Assembly (NCBI GenBank): GCA_040768665.1
Contig: JAXGMN010000009.1
Span: 62,001-126,000 of the forward strand
DNA: 64,000 nt
DNA from: JABWBD01 sp040768665
Lineage (GTDB): Bacteria; Planctomycetota; Planctomycetia; Pirellulales; Thermoguttaceae
Direction of reading: 5' to 3'
The notes under the pieces are model-generated. The model saw nothing but the letters and a program-made list of their open reading frames with translations. It made no database searches and had not been told where the DNA came from. This document shows, one piece after another, positions 36,681 to 45,042 of the stretch; the stretch's first letter is position 1, and each line of letters opens with the position of its first letter. The translations under genes were made by a program, and so were the position numbers.

Positions 36681-37703
36681 TTAGAACTCGCCGATCGGCT
36701 GGCCGTCGCCCCGCGCCAAAAACCGCTCGAAGGTGCTGTCGACCCAATGGTAGGGAGCCCCGCCGGATGTCAGATTTCCGGGGCGGAAGTCGATCGTCTC
36801 GCTGATAAAGCGAACGGAACCGTCGCACAAGGCGAATTGAGCTCCGCCGGGATGCGTGCTATGGAACCCGCGGTTTTGATGGTCGGCCTGGACGACGGTT
36901 TGGTTGATGCCCCAGTACGGGATCCCCAGAGCCGCCAGAAGCGACCGGTTGCGGCTCGTGTAGGCGGTCGCCTCCGAACTGAACCCAATCGCGTTGCCTG
37001 CGCCGACCGTCAAGCCGTTGAGGCGGTAGCATCGCTCGCCCAGCAGGCCCGTATTGCTGGTCCCGTCGGTAATATCGCGAAACGCCACGCTGGAATTCGA
37101 GAAGAGCACTCCGCTCGGCGGCCCGTAGGTAAGCTCACCGTTCGGCGGGGTCGTGCTGTTGCCGCTGCACCCCACTCCCACGTAGCTCGACTTCGCAATG
37201 GCAATCCGGTCCGTTCCATCGCTCGTCACGCGCTTTTCATACGTGGAGTAGGTGGCACTGGTGGCGGCGCCGAAGTCGTTCCGGTCGGGACCGGGATCCG
37301 ACGGGCAGACGAAGGCGGACAACGGCGTCTGCAGGGCGCCCAATCCCGCGGTCGTCGTCAGGTTCGCCCATAAGGGCATGCGGCCGACCTGCAACTGGTC
37401 GTGCAAGGGAGCCTGCTCGACGAAAGGCAGGATCAGCGCTCCCCAACTCCAATGCGACCGCTCGAGCGTCGCCGGGGCCGTCGGGAAGTTGGTGATGAAC
37501 CCGGAAGGGAAAGTCTTGAAGGCGTCCGAGTAGTTGTGGATCGCCAGCGCGAGCTGCTTCAAATTGTTGCTGCACTGGGAACGGCGGGCCGCCTCCCGTG
37601 CCGCCTGGACGGCGGGCAAGAGCAACGCGATCAAAATGCCGATGATGGCGATCACCACCAGCAATTCCACTAACGTAAAGCCGACCCGAGTTGCACGGCG
37701 CAT
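36681..37703 (-). CDS. DUF1559 protein with prepilin-type N-terminal cleavage/methylation domain
   Basis: 340 aa from the ATG at 37703, which follows GGAGGTAGTTCC. It opens with RVGFTLVELLVVIAIIGIL, the type IV prepilin signature, and AAREAARRSQCSNNLKQLA, the DUF1559 start. The rest has typical DUF1559 features: SYVGVGCSGNSTT, the TSNTGLLGERCYRLNGL repeat and, near the end, GGAQFALCDGSVRFISETID. Such proteins are pseudopilin-like surface or secretion components, present in many copies in planctomycetes. It heads a two-gene unit with the lipoprotein. Confidence 0.88.
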   Translation of the reverse strand: MRRATRVGFTLVELLVVIAIIGILIALLLPAVQAAREAARRSQCSNNLKQLALAIHNYSDAFKTFPSGFITNFPTAPATLERSHWSWGALILPFVEQAPLHDQLQVGRMPLWANLTTTAGLGALQTPLSAFVCPSDPGPDRNDFGAATSATYSTYEKRVTSDGTDRIAIAKSSYVGVGCSGNSTTPPNGELTYGPPSGVLFSNSSVAFRDITDGTSNTGLLGERCYRLNGLTVGAGNAIGFSSEATAYTSRNRSLLAALGIPYWGINQTVVQADHQNRGFHSTHPGGAQFALCDGSVRFISETIDFRPGNLTSGGAPYHWVDSTFERFLARGDGQPIGEF

Positions 37704-37966
37704 GGAACTACCTCCAAAAGGGTTATGTGGACACAGACGAGGAGCCTCGTCAAATACGCCTTTTTTGAGGAGCAAAGACACCCAGCAAGGAGCGAAATAA
37801 GAATCTGTTCCGGTAGCCCCGGAGATCGCCTTGTTCCGGGCGACGGCTGGCCTGCCTCTCCGGCCATCCGGGACTACGTGCTTTAATCTAACCCGCCGCT
37901 TTAATCAATGCAATCCTGGAAAGCCAAAGGAATCATTTTTTGTTTTCGAGCCTATCCCAAAACCGT
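37704..37966. promoter_or_regulatory. Upstream region of the DUF1559 gene
   Basis: The first 15 bases hold the strong ribosome site GGAGGTAG. Further upstream I see no clear promoter. A GC-rich stretch near 37805-37880 (CGGTAGCCCCGGAG) is not palindromic enough to call. Confidence 0.3.
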
Positions 37967-38016
37967 CGGGGACTGTCTCATTTTGCGGAGTCTTCGGAGC
38001 ATAATGTGCCTGTCCC
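37967..38016. repeat. Short palindrome with GGGGAC core
   Basis: GGGGACTGTCTCATTTTGC pairs imperfectly with GCATAATGTGCCTGTCCCC. The core matches the ends of the P2 elements and of 12157-12243. Confidence 0.55.
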
Positions 38017-38030
38017 CTTCTCCCCGGAGC

Positions 38031-38288
38031 TCAGCAGAACACTTCCACGTTCCAGCCGAGCATCTCGCCGACGGTGTTGAGCTCCTTGGCGTAGTCGCCG
38101 TAGACCCACTGGAGGTGATTGCCATAGATCATCCGCCGCCTGAGGAACTCGTCGGCCCGGCCCGCCGGAGGCTTGATCACCGCCTCGACCGAGCAGCCGA
38201 GCAGGTCCTTGTCCCAACCGCTCGCCCCGACGAGCGTCCCTTTCAGCACGAGGAGCTTCGTGGCCGTGGGATCGACACGGGCGACGGG
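38031..38288 (-). pseudogene. C-terminal remnant of an L-fucose/L-arabinose-isomerase-like protein
   Basis: The frame ends at 38031 with VARVDPTATKLLVLKGTLVG, CSVEAVIKPPAGRADEFLRR and NHLQWVYGDYAKELNTVGEM. A closing strand, then GNHL..VYGDY..EL......G, is the usual C-terminus of the FucI/AraA superfamily. Upstream it is cut off by the 138-bp repeat at 38289, so only about 85 residues remain. It could also be the tail of a related sugar isomerase. Confidence 0.6.
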
Positions 38289-38426
38289 TGAGAGCGATCG
38301 GGATAATCGATAGACAGTCGGTCGAGCTATTCGATGGGATGCTTGCAGCTTGCCGGACAGCCGAAGTACCGGTGGCCTCTTCTCTGTTGGGATGTGGGGG
38401 CGGAAGTCGGCTATTGGATCCGCTCC
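38289..38426. repeat. 137-138-bp dispersed repeat (copy 2)
   Basis: Nearly identical to 22184-22320. It sits at the truncated 5' side of the isomerase remnant, as the first copy sits at the break in the NACHT gene. Confidence 0.75.
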
Positions 38427-38438
38427 AGGAGTCTTAGG

Positions 38439-38597
38439 CCGCAACCAACGCAGAATTAGGCGATTGAAGGCAGAGCTGAGAAAAAGAAGATGGTGGAAAA
38501 GAAGATGACGAGGGCGATGAATTCGGTTTGCGACTTGGGAACCATCTTCCTTTCCCCCATCGACTTTTCATCTTGGCCCTCCCCTCGGCCGCAACCA
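38439..38597. repeat. Dispersed intergenic repeat, family P3, copy 2
   Basis: Inverted copy of 1405-1568 (CCGCAACCAACGCAGAATTA ... CTCGGCCGCAACC) with a few insertions. Confidence 0.7.
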
Positions 38598-39502
38598 AAT
38601 TCGAACCGCCCGGGCGCGCCAAGCCTCATTCTTGGGCCAATTTGGGCGACGTCGCGCAAGCCCTTTTCAGCCTTTGGATTCCGATCCCAAATTTTCTTCT
38701 TGCCCGATTTTTTTCCGACGGATGCCGCCAAGGTCCAGACGCGGCCGGCGACCTCCCCATCAGGCCGTCCGGCGCGGCTTCTCGGAATCAGCCACACCGG
38801 ATGCGCGCAGGGCGAACTTCGTTGCTGAAGAAAACCCTCCGCGGCGAGGTGCCTGCCGGGCATTTCTGAACCGTGCCCGTGCGTTCGCATTTCCCCACCC
38901 CCGCTCGCCGGAATCGCCCCCCTTAAAATTCTTTTCCTTTGGCTGAAAAAAGTCTATTGACGAGGTGCGCCGCATCGATTACGATGGCCAAGGATACTAA
39001 ACCGGTGTCCACCTATCTCCCGGGCGGCCGAAGGACCATGCCAGACGCCCAATTTCGCGTCTCTTCCCTTCCGCCGGAGTAGGTCGAGCTTTGAAAACTC
39101 GGTACATCATCTTTCCCAGGATCGTTCGGACGGGCGGTCCGGGAGCGGCGCATGTTCTTTCGCCTTCCCCTCCACGGATACCGGGTGGTCCGGGACCTTG
39201 AAAGGTGGAAAAATCATCCGGTAGGCTTGACCGCGCATCCGCCTTCGTCATCGCAACTTCGCCAAATGATGATCGTGCAGACCCCGATCCCGGTTTCGGT
39301 GGTCGGCGATCTCCCTCGCTGTACGAGCCGATCAACCGTTGCTTCCAGCCCGAGGGCGTCTCTCTCCCTCTGCGGAACCGGGTGGTAAGGGAAGGCCGCA
39401 GTTTCGGAAAAATGCAATCCTTGGCAGCCACACGAAAACAAACCGCGAGCGTTGCAGTCGAATGGCATTCGGTCGACTGCCGCGTGACGAGGGAGAGCGG
39501 TT
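38598..39502. other. Gene-free stretch
   Basis: No frame here has convincing coding features. A TTGACGAGG...GATTACGATGG element near 38957-38986 could be a promoter followed by a 32-codon frame (MAKDTKPVSTYLPGG) of unknown worth. Confidence 0.4.
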
Positions 39503-39585
39503 TGGGGTCGCAGCTTGAACAGTGAATAGAGTTATCCATAACTATTCGGGAGTCGAGGCTGTTCACTATTCAAGCCCCGACCCCA
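39503..39585. repeat. 83-bp palindrome with TGGGGTCG ends
   Basis: TGGGGTCGCAGCTTGAACAG at one end is an imperfect complement of CTATTCAAGCCCCGACCCCA at the other, with an inner GTGAATAG/CTATTCAC-type pair. Confidence 0.7.
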
Positions 39586-39915
39586 TCTCTTCCCCGACCA
39601 CTGAGACCAGCCCACCTGTATGGTCGCCGTGGTTGTGGGAGATGACGGCAACTTCGGCGTTATCGGGAGTGACGTTCATCTTCGCCATGTTCTGAAGAAG
39701 AACATCTCCGACGTGGCCGTTGCTCCACAGGTTCCACCCGCCGCCCGATGCAGGCCCGCCCTCCGTTCGTATCGCCGCCTTCTCGGCCTGTATCACGACA
39801 TCGGCCTTGGCTGTATTCCACGAGAGCACCGCAATGGCCAACGCCAAGATGACTGCCACGCCCGTAGTCTTCGAACCAAGAGGATCGCTTGTGGCGAGCC
39901 CGATGAGACAGCCAT
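39585..39915 (-). pseudogene. Chimeric remnant: signal peptide plus carbohydrate-binding start, then an MBL-fold fragment
   Basis: From 39915 down, the frame encodes a hydrophobic leader (GVAVILALAIAVLSWNTAKA) and VVIQAEKAAIRTEGGPASGG with WNLWSNGH, the start of a secreted carbohydrate-binding protein. Without a break it then reads MNVTPDNAEVAVISHNHGDH and TGGLVSVVG, the metal-binding motif of a metallo-beta-lactamase-fold hydrolase. It stops near 39585. The two halves do not belong together, and the upstream end runs into a P2 palindrome. Confidence 0.55.
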
Positions 39916-40038
39916 GTAACCGTTCACGGGGCGGACGGGGACTGGTCCATTTTTCGGCCAGTTGATCCTCTTTGGCCAAAGAGACGTTGCCCGAAAACAT
40001 GGACCTGTCCCCCTCTTTTCCGCCCCGTGAACGGTTAC
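39916..40038. repeat. Palindromic element, family P2, copy 3
   Basis: Ends GTAACCGTTCACGGGGCGG and CCGCCCCGTGAACGGTTAC, with the same nested GGGGAC...GTCC core. It borders the chimeric remnant. Confidence 0.8.
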
Positions 40039-40235
40039 GACAGCCATCTCTAAGATCTGAGAAAGTCCCTTGCTCGGTCATAGTCGCTTCCCTTGCTTGC
40101 CAAGGATTCCAAGCACACCACATCACGCTTCCTGCAACCTCTTCCTCAACGCCGTATACCTCCAGCCGAGCTTGCAGATGACAGGAAAGGATGGTCCCAG
40201 ACCAAGGACGCAAATGGGCCGTTGATCGGCCGTTG

Positions 40236-40571
40236 TCATCCCCCGGCACGTTTTACTCGATAGCCCATACCCTCAAGCTCCGTAACGATGCGGTCTCGGT
40301 GATCGCCCTGAATTTCGATCCGCCCATCCTTGACCGTTCCGCCCGTGCCAAGCCGGTTCTTGAGCTTCTTGGCAAGTTCCGTGAGGCCGTTCTCGTCCAG
40401 CGGAAGATCGGAGATGATCGTCACCCCTTTGCCCCGCCTGCCCTTTGTCTCTCGGCTCACCCGGACCACGGTAGACTTGCTTGGGGCCGTTGGCTCGTTC
40501 CTGCAAGTGCAAGTCTTCTTTAGCTGGTGGCACTTGGGGCAAAGTAGCTTCCTCCAGTCGTCCTGTCCCAT
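40236..40571 (-). CDS. SUI1/eIF1-like (YciH) translation initiation factor homologue
   Basis: 111 aa. A short N-terminal CxxC...CxC zinc-like knuckle (LCPKCHQLKKTCTC) precedes the SUI1 fold: VVRVSRETKGRRGKGVTI, GLTELAKKLKNRLGTGGTVK and DGRIEIQGDHRDRIVTEL. The KDGRIEIQGDHR motif is the SUI1 signature. Bacterial members bind the small ribosomal subunit and influence start-codon fidelity, but are not essential. It is the last gene of a compact minus-strand run; the next upstream gene starts about 120 bases away, with a tiny gene between them. Confidence 0.85.
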   Translation of the reverse strand: MGQDDWRKLLCPKCHQLKKTCTCRNEPTAPSKSTVVRVSRETKGRRGKGVTIISDLPLDENGLTELAKKLKNRLGTGGTVKDGRIEIQGDHRDRIVTELEGMGYRVKRAGG

Positions 40572-40578
40572 GGTGGAG

Positions 40579-40692
40579 TCACTTCTTCTTGCTGATCTTC
40601 TTCACGATCCGGGCCTTGTCCAACTTCTTCCGCAGGTGGGCGAACTTGGTCGCCGGTTTGCGGGCGGTTTGCTGTCGTCCTTTTCCTGCCAT
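40579..40692 (-). CDS. Very small basic protein
   Basis: 37 aa (MAGKGRQQTARKPATKFAHL, then KKLDKARIVKKISKKK). It is highly basic, as for a ribosome- or nucleic-acid-binding peptide, and lies between SUI1 and the next gene with 7-base and 1-base gaps. It is too short for family recognition, but the tight spacing and clean frame support it. Confidence 0.55.
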   Translation of the reverse strand: MAGKGRQQTARKPATKFAHLRKKLDKARIVKKISKKK

Positions 40693-40693
40693 G

Positions 40694-41026
40694 TCAATCA
40701 TCCCTTCGTCGAGGCTTCCGTTTCCGGCCCCTCGGCCCCAAGAGGTGCTTCTGCATCAGTTCCCGGTTCTCGGCGGTCGTCCACCTCGGGTCGGACTGCT
40801 TGCAGGTCCGGTCGTACACGGCGAAGGCGTATTCCCAGACCTCCTCAGCCACGCAGTTCTCGATCCCCACGGATTCGAAGGCGGTCAGCACGACTTCCAG
40901 CAAAGGCAAAAACTCCGAGTCGTCTATCGCATGAACGTCCTGCCGCCGAAACATGGCATCCACCTGAGTCTTTCCGAGGGCGAGAAGGACTGAGTTCAGT
41001 TCACTGTCGGCCATGTCGTTCCCCAT
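40694..41026 (-). CDS. Hypothetical protein
   Basis: 110 aa from the ATG at 41026 (MGNDMADSELNSVLLALGKT). Mixed helical protein with DDSEFLPLLEVVLTAFESVG and VWEYAFAVYDRTCKQSDPRW and a basic C-terminus (GPRGRKRKPRRR). The family is unknown to me. One base separates its stop from the next start. Confidence 0.55.
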   Translation of the reverse strand: MGNDMADSELNSVLLALGKTQVDAMFRRQDVHAIDDSEFLPLLEVVLTAFESVGIENCVAEEVWEYAFAVYDRTCKQSDPRWTTAENRELMQKHLLGPRGRKRKPRRRDD

Positions 41027-41080
41027 TGTGAGCATCACAACGGTCAGCGAGCACTGCAAGTCTGGTAATGCGGTCTCCGC

Positions 41081-41593
41081 TCACTCCATCTCCCGCCAAT
41101 TCGGCAGACCCTTCTGCATCGCTTTTGTGGCTGCCTGGGCATCAAAATGTTCAGGACGATATGGCCCCCGCCAGTCGCTGGTCTCTTCCCATTCTCGGTG
41201 ATCAGGGTTACTCAGCGTCTTGAGGTATTTGCGGTAGCCGGAACCGCCTCCCACATCCTCGGGCGGGCAGGCCCGTTCGCCTTCCACGCACAGCGGATAC
41301 CGGGTGCCCTTCTCAGCCTGGAGGCAACCCTCAAACAGAACCTCATGCTCCCAGCCATCGCCGAAGTCGTACTCGTACTCGAACCGGAACCGCTTTCCGT
41401 CAGCCGGGACGATCTTGCTGATCTTGATGCGCAGCGAGTTGACCGGCGGTGTTTCGTCCTGCCAGCCCTCGTAGAGCAATTCGGGATCGCCGTAGATGAC
41501 ACGGCCGATCTTGAACTGGTGGAGATGCGAGTTCGTCCAGCCCATCGCCGTCTGGATGTGTTCGTGGAGCTTGTCTAGGCCCGAGGAGCACAT
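41081..41593 (-). CDS. pRiA4b ORF-3-like (IS1096-type passenger) protein, N-terminally truncated
   Basis: About 170 aa from an ATG at 41593 (MCSSGLDKLHEHIQTAMGWT). It has NSHLHQFKIGRVIYGDPEL, RFRFEYEYDFGDGWEHEVLF and the conserved end ACPPEDVGGGSGYRKYLKTL with HREW. This is the PRiA4_ORF3 family, whose members often occur near mobile elements. The usual N-terminal 30-40 residues are missing and seem to lie in another frame just upstream. Confidence 0.72.
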   Translation of the reverse strand: MCSSGLDKLHEHIQTAMGWTNSHLHQFKIGRVIYGDPELLYEGWQDETPPVNSLRIKISKIVPADGKRFRFEYEYDFGDGWEHEVLFEGCLQAEKGTRYPLCVEGERACPPEDVGGGSGYRKYLKTLSNPDHREWEETSDWRGPYRPEHFDAQAATKAMQKGLPNWREME

Positions 41594-41879
41594 CCCGTTG
41601 GGCAGGGGAAAGCCAGAAGTGTTCGAGCGGAGTGCTCTCGATCCCGGTCTGTTTGATGGCTGCCGTTGACTTGCGGACCAGAGCAGGCTTCCCGTCCCGT
41701 TCGCCAAGCCGGTAGTCGATCTGCCCTTGAACATAGCCGAACTGGAAGTCCCCGGCATTTTTGGCGTCGAACTCGAAGTAACCACGAACCTCCTCGTCGA
41801 TGAAATCCCGGTCCCATTCGTCCATTGACTCGATGAGCCAGCGGCCCACGACCCAATTCTTCGGTTTGGCTTTTCCCAT
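41594..41879 (-). CDS. Hypothetical protein start, probably frameshifted into the pRiA4b-like gene
   Basis: The frame starting at 41879 (MGKAKPKNWVVGRWLIESMD) gives EWDRDFIDEEVRGYFEFDAK and FQFGYVQGQIDYRL. It matches planctomycete hypotheticals with an EWD.DF.DEEV..F..FD..G.F.FG.V.G.ID pattern. The frame then runs out of phase with the pRiA4b domain near 41600. Either two genes meet here or a single base is missing; I cannot tell which. Confidence 0.5.
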
Positions 41880-41891
41880 AGTTTCGTCCTC

Positions 41892-42749
41892 CTATGCGTG
41901 CGGCAGGCTGCCCTTCACGTCCGGGATTCCTGTCAGAAAGATCGCATCGTGCTGGTGGTTGACGTATCCCAGGAAGATGTACTCGTTCCAGTGATTGGTG
42001 CTGAGGCCAAACTTCATCAGTCGGTGCAGCTTCTTCTCGTCGTCCTTGATCTTGACCTGCAACATCGCTCGATTGAGGTAGGCCACCCAGTCGGCTTTCG
42101 ACACCTCCACGAAGACATAAGGCGTCGTGACCGTGACCCAATAGTCCGCCAGTCCCCATATCGGCGGGCACACACGGACATACCAGAGTTCTCCCGGTCG
42201 TCCGACGTATCCCGAGGTGCAATAGCAGATCAATTCTCGGTCGGTGATCAACTCCCGCAGGCGACACCTGCCGCCCGCACTGCCGAGGTGCTCGTAGATG
42301 CCCATCCGGCTCTGCTGGAACTCTCGGGTGGCTTCCACGATGCTAGGGTCCATGTCCAAGAGATCGGCCAGATCGATGAGGCAGGTGCCCATCGTTTCCT
42401 TGTCCTGTCCGAAACGCACGTCGAAGAACGCCCAGGTGGTGAAATAGCTCCAGGTCAGCGGGCTCATCGGCGGCCCGGCGGGCATGTATTCATCCTCGGC
42501 CTTCTCCACGATCTTGTAGTATTTCCGACACTCGGGCAGCGGCGACACATTCTCGGCGAAGACCGAGGCGATGTTCTGGACGTGGACGTACACCGAGTGG
42601 ATCGGGTCATGCCCTTCCTTGACGAGGGTCGGCACATCCTTCACGCCCTTCGGAGAACGGAGCGGTGCGACTTCCTTGGCCATCTGCTGCTTGACCCGGC
42701 TCGCCAACTTACCAAAGCGGTTCCTGAGCTTCTTGCTGACTTGGCCCAT
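41892..42749 (-). CDS. Conserved hypothetical protein, 285 aa
   Basis: ATG at 42749 after AGGAACGC. It starts with a basic helix (KKLRNRFGKLASRVKQQMAK) and is then mixed: WSYFTTWAFFDVRFG, IDLADLLDMDPSIVEATREF, GELWYVRVCPPIWGLADYWV, NEYIFLGYVNHQHDAIFLTG. I do not recognise a family or motif. It sits in the minus-strand run between the DUF6398 gene (10 bases) and the hypothetical start at 41879. Confidence 0.6.
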   Translation of the reverse strand: MGQVSKKLRNRFGKLASRVKQQMAKEVAPLRSPKGVKDVPTLVKEGHDPIHSVYVHVQNIASVFAENVSPLPECRKYYKIVEKAEDEYMPAGPPMSPLTWSYFTTWAFFDVRFGQDKETMGTCLIDLADLLDMDPSIVEATREFQQSRMGIYEHLGSAGGRCRLRELITDRELICYCTSGYVGRPGELWYVRVCPPIWGLADYWVTVTTPYVFVEVSKADWVAYLNRAMLQVKIKDDEKKLHRLMKFGLSTNHWNEYIFLGYVNHQHDAIFLTGIPDVKGSLPHA

Positions 42750-42758
42750 TGCGTTCCT

Positions 42759-43559
42759 TTACTTCTCCTTCTCGTCAGTCTCGGTTCGATCTGCCGGGAT
42801 GTACGGGATCAGTCCTTTCTCGAAAGCCACCTCTTGAAGTTCCCGAGGGGCGTTGCGAATGTCCATCAGGAACCCGTTGACCTCCAGCATCCACACCATC
42901 GGATTGTCGTCCATGCGACTGGGCAACGTCCACCGGGGATCGAAGTTTCGAATCTTGAACATCGTGCGAATGGCCTTGGACTTCCCCTGTCCGGTGCTTT
43001 CTGCTACCCCGAAAGCATTATCGATGAAAGGCAACCTCAAATGAGGTTTCTGGCTTCGGTCATCCAGGTAATTTACCCACCCGATAGTTCGCACGATCCC
43101 GCAGGCCCAGGTCTCCAGCCGCCCTTGGGGAAGCGGTGAGGGACGCTTTCGGGCCAGGGCCGTCGCCAACTTGCGGCACAGCATGGCGTACTCGTCGTTC
43201 AGATGGTCCCGGCAGAAAGCGTCGGTCATGCCCACGATGGCTTCGAACACTGCCTTCACGTCCGCCGTACCGCCACTGGCTGCGGGCTTTTTCCTAGGAG
43301 ACTTCTTCTTTCTTGGTGTCGAACGTTCGTGGGGCGGCGTGATGGTTATGTGAATGTGCGTGGGCGGCTGTTCCGGCTCTGCGTCGGCTGGGTTCGGGGG
43401 CTGAAGCATACTTCGCACGATAGAAACGTGGAGTGGTTTGACCGGAATGCCCTGGGCCGTCAATGCCTCTGCGACACTTATGGACGAGGCATCGGGATGC
43501 TCGGCAAGGAATCGCTTGATCGCCTGCGTTCTGCTGATGGGGGCATCGTGTTCTGGCAT
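42759..43559 (-). CDS. DUF6398-domain protein
   Basis: 266 aa, ATG at 43559 after AAAGGAGGAAG. The N-terminal 95 residues are helical and then proline-, lysine- and serine-rich (PRKKKSPRKKPAASGG). From about residue 100 the sequence matches DUF6398: GMTDAFCRDHLNDEYAMLCR, ALARKRPSPLPQGRLETWAC, GIVRTIGWVNYLDDRSQ, and the helix-turn-helix-like FGVAESTGQGKSKAIRTM. This suggests a DNA- or RNA-binding element, but no function is known. Confidence 0.7.
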   Translation of the reverse strand: MPEHDAPISRTQAIKRFLAEHPDASSISVAEALTAQGIPVKPLHVSIVRSMLQPPNPADAEPEQPPTHIHITITPPHERSTPRKKKSPRKKPAASGGTADVKAVFEAIVGMTDAFCRDHLNDEYAMLCRKLATALARKRPSPLPQGRLETWACGIVRTIGWVNYLDDRSQKPHLRLPFIDNAFGVAESTGQGKSKAIRTMFKIRNFDPRWTLPSRMDDNPMVWMLEVNGFLMDIRNAPRELQEVAFEKGLIPYIPADRTETDEKEK

Positions 43560-43590
43560 GGTTCTTCCTCCTTTGCGGGAACCAACTTCC

Positions 43591-43839
43591 CTACATCCGC
43601 CGTCCGAACTTCTGCAAGACGAATAGCAGCAAGACGGCTCCAGCGGTCGCAGCGATTAAACTGCCGAGCAGGCCGGTCGGCAAGAGCCCCACGAGGCGGA
43701 ACACAAATCCACCGAGGATCGCACCAATCACGCCGATGACCAGGTTGCCGAGAAGGCCGAAGCTGCGGCCCTTCATGATCTTGCCCGCCAGCCATCCTGC
43801 TGCCAGTCCGATCAATAGAAAGTAGATCAAGTCAAGCAC
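43591..43839 (-). CDS. GlsB/YeaQ/YmgE-family small membrane protein
   Basis: 82 aa from a GTG start at 43839 with AAGGAG upstream. Three hydrophobic helices, with the family's glycine pattern: LLIGLAAGWLAGKIMKGRSF, GLLGNLVIGVIGAILGG and LPTGLLGSLIAATAGAVLLL. Members are stress-induced inner-membrane proteins of unknown mechanism. It lies in the minus-strand run. Confidence 0.82.
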   Translation of the reverse strand: MLDLIYFLLIGLAAGWLAGKIMKGRSFGLLGNLVIGVIGAILGGFVFRLVGLLPTGLLGSLIAATAGAVLLLFVLQKFGRRM

Positions 43840-43893
43840 TGCATTTCTCCTTCGGGCCGTGTTCTACTGGCCGTTCTATGCGTCCCAACAGGC

Positions 43894-44244
43894 TCACTTC
43901 TTCACCAATCCCTTTTTGATCAGGTACTCAAATAGCGACTGCAAATCTTTGCCGCTGGCTTCGTATTTCGTGCGATACAGTTCCACGCCTGAGTGCCACG
44001 ATCCGTCCTGCCCAATCGTGACACCGTAGTCGGGCATAGGCATACCGCCCTCGAACACCCATTGGCAGTCTTCGTACTCCAGTGGCCTGACGGCTAGGGT
44101 ATCGAGCGTCTTGTCGGCGTAGACGGCAGCGGAGACAGCATCAACGATGTCCTGCTCCCACGCCTCCTCGGATGTTGAGGTCTTAAGTTCCGGGAAGGCA
44201 ACTACTACCAGCACCTCCATCGTCTCGTGATCAGGGCGGTCCAT
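43894..44244 (-). CDS. Hypothetical protein
   Basis: 116 aa from the ATG at 44244, which follows AGGAGG (MDRPDHETMEVLVVVAFPEL). Mixed alpha/beta (EVLVVVAFPEL, AVSAAVYADKTLDTLAVRPL, YDYGV-like strands, SLFEYLIKKGLVKK). I do not recognise the family. Confidence 0.5.
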   Translation of the reverse strand: MDRPDHETMEVLVVVAFPELKTSTSEEAWEQDIVDAVSAAVYADKTLDTLAVRPLEYEDCQWVFEGGMPMPDYGVTIGQDGSWHSGVELYRTKYEASGKDLQSLFEYLIKKGLVKK

Positions 44245-44261
44245 CAAATCCTCCTTCTGTT

Positions 44262-44590
44262 CTACAGTGAACCATCACTGGGTGAGCTTTTCTCAAATTC
44301 CAGGGCGAGCAGTCGTTTCGTCTGAGGCGGAAGCAATTCGCTGGGCCTGACGCCATACTTCTTCTGGCCTGCCTGCCTCCAAGGACATCCGCCGAAGGTG
44401 ACCAACTCTCGGAGGATCGGTTCCCCCGGCTCGCCCGAGTGCGGACCTGGCAACGGAGCCTGCAGTAGTCCGGGGCACATCTCGCCCACTGACAATTATC
44501 GTCGGTCATTTCCAGGTTTTCACAATTCCAGAAATCCACGATCCTCGACCCGCAACCGCCATCGTCGGTGAGTTGCAGCCCAGCCTGCAA
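44262..44590 (-). CDS. Hypothetical protein, probably frameshifted
   Basis: One frame gives IVDFWNCENLEMTDD near 44520-44570. A second frame, with coding-like codons, runs from about 44495 to the stop at 44262: GEMCPGLLQAPLPGPHSGEP, LVTFGGCPWRQAGQKKYGVR, LLPPQTKRLLALEFEKSS. A single base near 44498 would join them. The start is uncertain and the function unknown. Confidence 0.35.
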
Positions 44591-44689
44591 ATCTCATTAA
44601 CGCAAATGCGAACTCGGTCGGTCGGCTGCGTCTGAACGATATTCTACCCCTCGCTCGTGCGGCAGGCGATCTGGCTGTCATCTACGCCG

Positions 44690-45019
44690 TCATCGGTCAA
44701 GTTCCTTCACCAGTTCGGCCCGTCGCCGTTCGATGGTTTTCAAGCGAGTCTTGAGCTTCCTGGTCTCGTTGTCGAGGTCGGCCAACTCCTTCTGGAGCTT
44801 TTTCGTGTGGAGGCCCTCTTTGCCGCTCTTTTTTCTGACAAGGGCCTCGACCTCGTGGCGCAGAAGCCGAACCCAAGGGTTCCCGTGCATACTGTTCTGC
44901 TGGAATTGCAGCTTGCCCGCCCGCATGGCCTCATAGAATTCCTGCTGAGTCAAACCAAACTCCTTCCGGGCGGACTTGTCGCTCAGCGTGGCCCCTTTCT
45001 GTTTCCATATCGAATCCAT
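44690..45019 (-). CDS. Small helix-turn-helix-like/coiled-coil hypothetical protein
   Basis: 109 aa from the ATG at 45019. The N-terminal half, WKQKGATLSDKSARKEFGLT and QQEFYEAMRAGKLQFQQNSM, looks like a MerR- or excisionase-type DNA reader, followed by NPWVRLLRHEVEALVRK. The C-terminal half is a coiled coil (KKLQKELADLDNETRKLKTR). It may be a DNA-binding regulator of the run. Confidence 0.55.
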   Translation of the reverse strand: MDSIWKQKGATLSDKSARKEFGLTQQEFYEAMRAGKLQFQQNSMHGNPWVRLLRHEVEALVRKKSGKEGLHTKKLQKELADLDNETRKLKTRLKTIERRRAELVKELDR

Positions 45020-45042
45020 GGATCGCCTCCACAACAGATCGG

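Noticed and set aside
39566..40249. 227-codon minus-strand frame as an intact MBL-fold hydrolase
   Set aside because: It runs through a P2 palindrome and joins unrelated fragments; the fold is not complete.
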